The translations under genes were made by a program, and so were the position numbers. Positions 60,692 to 64,000 of a DNA stretch of 64,000 nucleotides are shown here, in pieces. A model generated the notes under the pieces. It ran no database searches. It was not told the DNA's origin and saw nothing but the letters and a program-made list of their open reading frames with translations. The stretch's first letter is position 1. The number at the start of each line of letters is the position of its first letter. This stretch comes from CAZICM01 sp964537685. GTDB taxonomy: Bacteria > Myxococcota_A > Polyangia > Polyangiales > Polyangiaceae. The stretch is from positions 62,001 to 126,000 of the forward strand of contig CAZICM010000021.1 in assembly GCA_964537685.1 (NCBI GenBank). The letters run 5' to 3'.

Positions 60692-61248
60692 GCGATGAAA
60701 TCGTGCGCATTTGGCTAAAAAACGAAGCCTCTTTGAGCACCTTCGAGGCTCTCGCGGAAAGCTCCGGCTGGGCACTGCTCGCGGATGAGATACGCGCCCA
60801 TTCGAATCCGACCCAAAGGGTATACCGGGCCGTGAGCGGCGCCGATGTCGGATGGCATGAAGATCATCCTCTTGGCGTGAGGCATATGTGGATTTCGGGT
60901 CCGGGTTCCGATGCCCTAAAAAAGCAGCTCGAGACGGCCATCCCCAATTGGACCCGCGCCGAGCTTTGTTCCGCCGTGGGCAATCCACAACTGCCTTCAC
61001 GGCTAAATTGCGTGCGTATACTTTCGTGTATGGAACGAAGTACGCTCTCAAAGGAATTGCACGCGGTTCTCGCCGAACTCATGGACCATCCCCATAAGAT
61101 TGTCCGGCGTGCCATCCTCCATCTATGCTGGGCCAACGCATGGCCGGATATGCTGGACGCCATCCGCGTGCAGGCCGAAAAAGACGAGGAGCTCGGCGAA
61201 GAGTGGGAACGGCTCGCCGAAGTGCTCGAGGAAAATAGCGGCAAATAA
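60688..61248 (+). CDS. Small HEAT-like helical protein
   Basis: A 186-residue soluble protein, translationally coupled (ATGA) to the TPR protein gene. The second half looks like HEAT-type helical repeats (SRLNCVRILSCMERSTLSKE, HPHKIVRRAILHLCWANAWP). No enzyme motif is visible, and I do not know the family. The stop at 61248 lies directly before the terminator of the convergent regulator gene. Confidence 0.68.
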   Translation: MSDEIVRIWLKNEASLSTFEALAESSGWALLADEIRAHSNPTQRVYRAVSGADVGWHEDHPLGVRHMWISGPGSDALKKQLETAIPNWTRAELCSAVGNPQLPSRLNCVRILSCMERSTLSKELHAVLAELMDHPHKIVRRAILHLCWANAWPDMLDAIRVQAEKDEELGEEWERLAEVLEENSGK

Positions 61249-61287
61249 AAAAGGGCCGGACATCCATTGCATAGGATTGTCCGGCCC
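61247..61287 (-). terminator. Rho-independent terminator of the XRE regulator gene
   Basis: Read on the minus strand, the arms GGGCCGGACA (61287-61278) and TGTCCGGCCC (61262-61253) form a ten-base stem that ends in six T (61252-61247). It lies 30 bases after the stop codon of the XRE gene. The plus-strand side has no T-tract, so it acts mainly for the minus gene. Confidence 0.85.
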
Positions 61288-61316
61288 ATCTATGTTAAAT
61301 ATGCTGATAAGAAAGG

Positions 61317-61646
61317 CTAGCTGGCCTCGGCCTTATCACCCTTGCGCTTGCGGGAAACCGTGCGCAACAAGTGCAACACAGCTTCCTGAACATCGGCTGC
61401 CGATGAATCGAACAGAATGCCCGCCTCGGTGGCCGGAGCGCTCAAATCCTGCACGCCGCCAAATAGCTCGGCCGCCGAGATTCGAAGTCCTTTCGCCAAT
61501 GCGAGCACCGTGGAAAGCGAGGGGTCGCGCTTTCCATTTTCAATCGTCCCAATGTAATTGGGAGTGAGCCGAGAGCCCTCCGCGAGCTGCTCGAGTGTCA
61601 TGCCAAGTGCCAAACGTCGCCTGCGTATTTCGTTTCCGAATTCCAT
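61317..61646 (-). CDS. XRE-family transcriptional regulator
   Basis: A 109-residue DNA-binding protein. Residues about 5-62 are a lambda-Cro/XRE helix-turn-helix (LGMTLEQLAEGSRLTPNYIG, then TIENGKRDPSLSTVLALAKG). The remaining 45 residues form a short helical tail ending KRKGDKAEAS, which may mediate dimerisation. It is divergent from the WD40 gene at 62171. The 520 bases between them contain three copies of a dyad symmetric element of a size that fits such a regulator, so it could control itself and the WD40 gene. This link is inference. Confidence 0.9.
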   Translation of the reverse strand: MEFGNEIRRRRLALGMTLEQLAEGSRLTPNYIGTIENGKRDPSLSTVLALAKGLRISAAELFGGVQDLSAPATEAGILFDSSAADVQEAVLHLLRTVSRKRKGDKAEAS

Positions 61647-61893
61647 GCCCGTACATTCGTTGAAATTGAGCCGAAAGAAAAGCGCATATCGGCAGGGCCT
61701 CCAATACAGAATCTAACTATCGAATTTTATTCGGTTTTAACTGGATCACGCACCTATTTCCGCCAGGCTTGGATGCCATTTCGATCAAAAATCGCCGCAT
61801 TGAATGGGAAATTAAAATCAATGGATCGGTTCTTCCGGCAAAATGCGATTCCGCAATGAATCCACACGGTGTCAAGCCGTCAATTTCAGGGCC

Positions 61894-61908
61894 GGACATT
61901 GTTTGTCC
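61894..61908. promoter_or_regulatory. Putative operator copy 1
   Basis: GGACATTGTTTGTCC: perfect five-base arms GGACA and TGTCC around TTGTT. First of three near-identical elements between the XRE and WD40 genes, next to an AT-rich stretch that could be a promoter. Confidence 0.55.
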
Positions 61909-62009
61909 TATTTATTTAACTATATAATTTTATTATATTTTTTGTAAATATGCATCCATTTTTGAGTCAGGGCCTTTCCAGGCCCGCCCGGAGCCCCAAA
62001 AACATGGGA

Positions 62010-62024
62010 TGACATTATTTGTCC
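62010..62024. promoter_or_regulatory. Putative operator copy 2
   Basis: TGACATTATTTGTCC: same pattern as copy 1 with one arm base changed (T for G). It lies 116 bases downstream of copy 1. Confidence 0.55.
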
Positions 62025-62060
62025 CACTCATGATTTGTTTTTAACCAAACAAAGCATCCA

Positions 62061-62075
62061 TGACATTTTCTGTCC
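62061..62075. promoter_or_regulatory. Putative operator copy 3
   Basis: TGACATTTTCTGTCC: third copy, 51 bases from copy 2 (about five helical turns) and 95 bases before the WD40 start codon. Confidence 0.55.
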
Positions 62076-62170
62076 TACCCATTAGGGCAATGAGACGGAA
62101 TTGCTTGACGGCCCTACAATTCTTTCTCTCTGGTCTCAACGGGCGCCTGCCGCGATGATGCGCGGCCTCT

Positions 62171-64000
62171 ATGTACACCTTTCGCAAGATGCTGGGCCCG
62201 GACGGCCCGCCCGAGCAGCCGATCGCCCGCTTTGCACTTCATGAAGATCTCGTGCATGGCATCGCGCTGATGCCGGACGGAGAACAAGCTGTCTCGTCAT
62301 CAGAAGATGGATCGCTGCTGCTGTGGAGCCTGACGCAGCAGAAGGTGCTCAAGAAGCTAAAGGGGCACCGCGGTCCGGTGAATTCGCTGTGCATCACACC
62401 CAATGGCCGGCATCTGATCACGGGCTCCGATGACAGCTCGATCCGGGTGTGGAATACCCAGGATTGGTCGGCGGCCCGCGTGCTCAAAGGCCATAAGAAT
62501 TGCTTTATCCGGGAGGTCGCCGCGGGCAGCGATATCGCGGTATCTGGCGCGGAGGACAATCAGGTCCGCATTTGGAATCTGCAGACGGGCAAGTGTTTGT
62601 TTACCTGCAAGAAGCACGAAACCCATCTGCGCACGGTGGCGATCTCCAGCGATCAGAAATGGGCCGCATCCGCTGCGCTCGAGAACACGGTTGTCCTGTG
62701 GAACTTGAGCAGCGGTAAACCGGAGCGCACGTTTTATGAGGCGGGCTCCTTCGTGCACCATCTGCCGGGGCAGTTTTCGCATCTGTACATCGCAACCCAA
62801 AACAAGAGCGGCGCCGGCCACAAAGAAGCACCGCGAAGGCTTCTGTTTTTGGAAGGCGATCGAAAGCTCGTGTCCGTGGGTCACGAAGTGATTTTTTGGG
62901 ATGTGGAGAGCGGCCGGGAACTGCAGCGCTGGCCGTGCCAAGGCTGGGCTTATGAAGATATCGCGCTGCATCCCGAAGGCCGTTTTGCCGCGCTCGTTAA
63001 CCGCGGCATTCAGCTTTGGGATCTCGAGGCGAATCGCTTGTTTACGACGCTCGATCGGGGAGGCGCTTTTTTAAAATGCGTGCGCTTTACGCCCGATGGA
63101 AAACATCTCGTGACAGGCGATGACCGGGGCACGATCAGCATTTGGGACGTGAACGCTGCGCTTCAGCGTCCTCAGTTTGCGCCTCATGATGATTCGGTGA
63201 ACCGGGTGACCGTGCGGGGCGCGCGCGCTCTGACAGGCGGCACGGATGGAACGGTCGTGCTCTGGGATATCGAACAAGCCCGCATGATCGGCCGCCTGGA
63301 TGTGGAGCCAGAGGCGAATGGACGTCCTTTTGCCCTTTCAAACGCAGGCAGCATCGCCCTCTCAGCGAGAGATCAAGGTTTTGATATTTGGAATGCCGAG
63401 GACGGCTCACATCTGTTCTGCAAAGACACCTCGGCCCTCGAGGACGCCTACTCGCCTTATTCATTCGGCTTCGTGGATGAGCGCACCGCCGTGGTCGGAT
63501 TTCTGTCGCGCGGCCTTGCGCTGTGCGAGCTTCACGAGCCCTGGACGCTTAGCGCATTCGAGGGCAGAACACAGCAGATCGGCGATATCGCTGTCGATGC
63601 GGAACGGCGCATCATCACAACGACAGGCTTCTTTCCCGACCAAAAAGACGAAAAGCGCGCTGCTGAGGATGCCTATGTGCCCAGCGTCGCACAGCTTCAG
63701 GCGTGGGATCTCGAGAAGCGCTGCCTTCTGTGGACAACTGCCGCAAAGAAAAAGAACGGTTCATGGATCGATTTTGTGTTTCAAGAGATGCGCGAAAACG
63801 GTGAGCTCGTGACGCGCTCAGGAACGGATGAGCGCGAGCTTTTGGTCTATCGCACCCGCGAAAATGAAGTGGTTCGGACGATCCGCTTCCCAGGCGATTA
63901 TGTGCTGGCGCCCAGGCTGCTCCGCGATGGCTCGCTGGCCGCCGTCGCAACGAATGACAAAAGCGGCAAGACTCTCTTGTTTCAAGCCGACTTGGATGAA
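62171..64000 (+). CDS. WD40-repeat protein, right end outside the window
   Basis: Open from the ATG at 62171 to the right edge (610 codons visible, no stop). At least seven WD40 units are readable: AVSSSEDGSLLLWSL, LITGSDDSSIRVWNT, AVSGAEDNQVRIWNL, AASAALENTVVLWNL, HLVTGDDRGTISIWDV, ALTGGTDGTVVLWDI and a later weaker unit near FDIWNAEDG. The repeats differ strongly from each other, in contrast to the uniform WD40 units of the NACHT protein. No NTPase, kinase or signal peptide precedes them, so a soluble scaffold protein is most likely. Divergent from the XRE regulator and possibly under its control. Confidence 0.85.
   Translation, partial: MYTFRKMLGPDGPPEQPIARFALHEDLVHGIALMPDGEQAVSSSEDGSLLLWSLTQQKVLKKLKGHRGPVNSLCITPNGRHLITGSDDSSIRVWNTQDWSAARVLKGHKNCFIREVAAGSDIAVSGAEDNQVRIWNLQTGKCLFTCKKHETHLRTVAISSDQKWAASAALENTVVLWNLSSGKPERTFYEAGSFVHHLPGQFSHLYIATQNKSGAGHKEAPRRLLFLEGDRKLVSVGHEVIFWDVESGRELQRWPCQGWAYEDIALHPEGRFAALVNRGIQLWDLEANRLFTTLDRGGAFLKCVRFTPDGKHLVTGDDRGTISIWDVNAALQRPQFAPHDDSVNRVTVRGARALTGGTDGTVVLWDIEQARMIGRLDVEPEANGRPFALSNAGSIALSARDQGFDIWNAEDGSHLFCKDTSALEDAYSPYSFGFVDERTAVVGFLSRGLALCELHEPWTLSAFEGRTQQIGDIAVDAERRIITTTGFFPDQKDEKRAAEDAYVPSVAQLQAWDLEKRCLLWTTAAKKKNGSWIDFVFQEMRENGELVTRSGTDERELLVYRTRENEVVRTIRFPGDYVLAPRLLRDGSLAAVATNDKSGKTLLFQADLDE

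Larger units (their letters stand above)
61647..62170. other. Long divergent intergenic region with repeated 15-bp dyads
   Basis: About 520 bases between the XRE regulator and the WD40 protein. An AT-rich core (61900-61960) is flanked by three 15-bp dyads (listed separately). A minus-strand frame of 60 codons (61899-61717) has a weak AGGA site but no recognisable product. No tRNA or other RNA gene was seen. Confidence 0.6.

Noticed and set aside
61717..61899. Minus-strand ORF of 60 codons upstream of the XRE gene
   Set aside because: It has a weak AGGA site, but it overlaps the first operator-like dyad and shows no recognisable domain; more likely chance in a regulatory region.
62357..62971. 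Minus-strand ORF of 204 codons opposite the WD40 gene
   Set aside because: The plus-strand frame shows clear WD40 repeats; this is the antisense shadow.

Overview
The window looks like a chromosomal piece of a Myxococcota-type bacterium, probably a lineage of moderate GC rather than a classical high-GC myxobacterium. The evidence is a MYXO-CTERM-like C-terminal tail on a beta-helix protein (21283-22863), two Ser/Thr protein kinases, an FHA-sigma54 activator, a TPR/PEGA protein, a TonB-domain/TonB-dependent-receptor fusion, and many lipoproteins with Gly/Ser or Pro-rich linkers. I saw no rRNA, tRNA or CRISPR array. Two runs of exactly 100 N (1283-1382 and 2917-3016) are scaffold gaps, and both interrupt tandem repeats.

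Layout. 1-1930 is an accessory patch: a 42-bp tandem repeat, an unknown protein, the C-terminal end of an Rpn-like gene cut by a gap, and an antitoxin-like gene beside a nucleotidyltransferase-like remnant. 2382-9447 (minus strand) is a compact three-gene cassette: a membrane-anchored protein, a P-loop ATPase, and a giant phosphorylase-NACHT-pentapeptide-WD40 protein. It is the best candidate here for an undescribed NLR/STAND-like conflict (defence) system. 9579-11624 is a GH9 cellulase-like lipoprotein. 11901-17351 is a five-gene operon ordered like E. coli ydcSTUVW: a polyamine-type ABC importer plus gamma-aminobutyraldehyde-type dehydrogenase, suggesting putrescine uptake and oxidation.

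17416-27140 holds a ferritin-like protein, a 43-bp hairpin repeat array, a truncated Rpn-like gene, a TauE/SafE permease divergent from a LysR regulator, the MYXO-CTERM beta-helix protein and several secreted or lipid-anchored proteins. 27253-38337 has a TonB-dependent receptor with its partner lipoprotein, a coiled-coil membrane protein, an SDR enzyme, a beta-propeller/cytochrome c lipoprotein with one damaged haem motif, an alkyl-DHAP-synthase-like flavoenzyme and an MHS-family symporter.

38353-57743 is rich in signalling and envelope genes: a kinase/FHA-sigma54 pair, V4R-STAS and GAF-STAS proteins, a TAP-like hydrolase, a TPR-PEGA protein, a large FG-GAP lipoprotein, a second kinase, a MAPEG protein, a B12/radical-SAM protein fused to a lipobox and Pro/Asp/Gly repeats, a DUF533 protein, AmpG and a PAS histidine kinase. 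58100-64000 carries a secreted DsbD-N-like protein, a TPR/HEAT-like pair, a small XRE regulator, an intergenic region with three copies of a 15-bp dyad, and a WD40 protein that runs off the right edge.

Many convergent gene pairs overlap at their 3' ends or nearly touch, leaving no room for intergenic terminators. Functions are read from motifs and remembered families; no database search was run.
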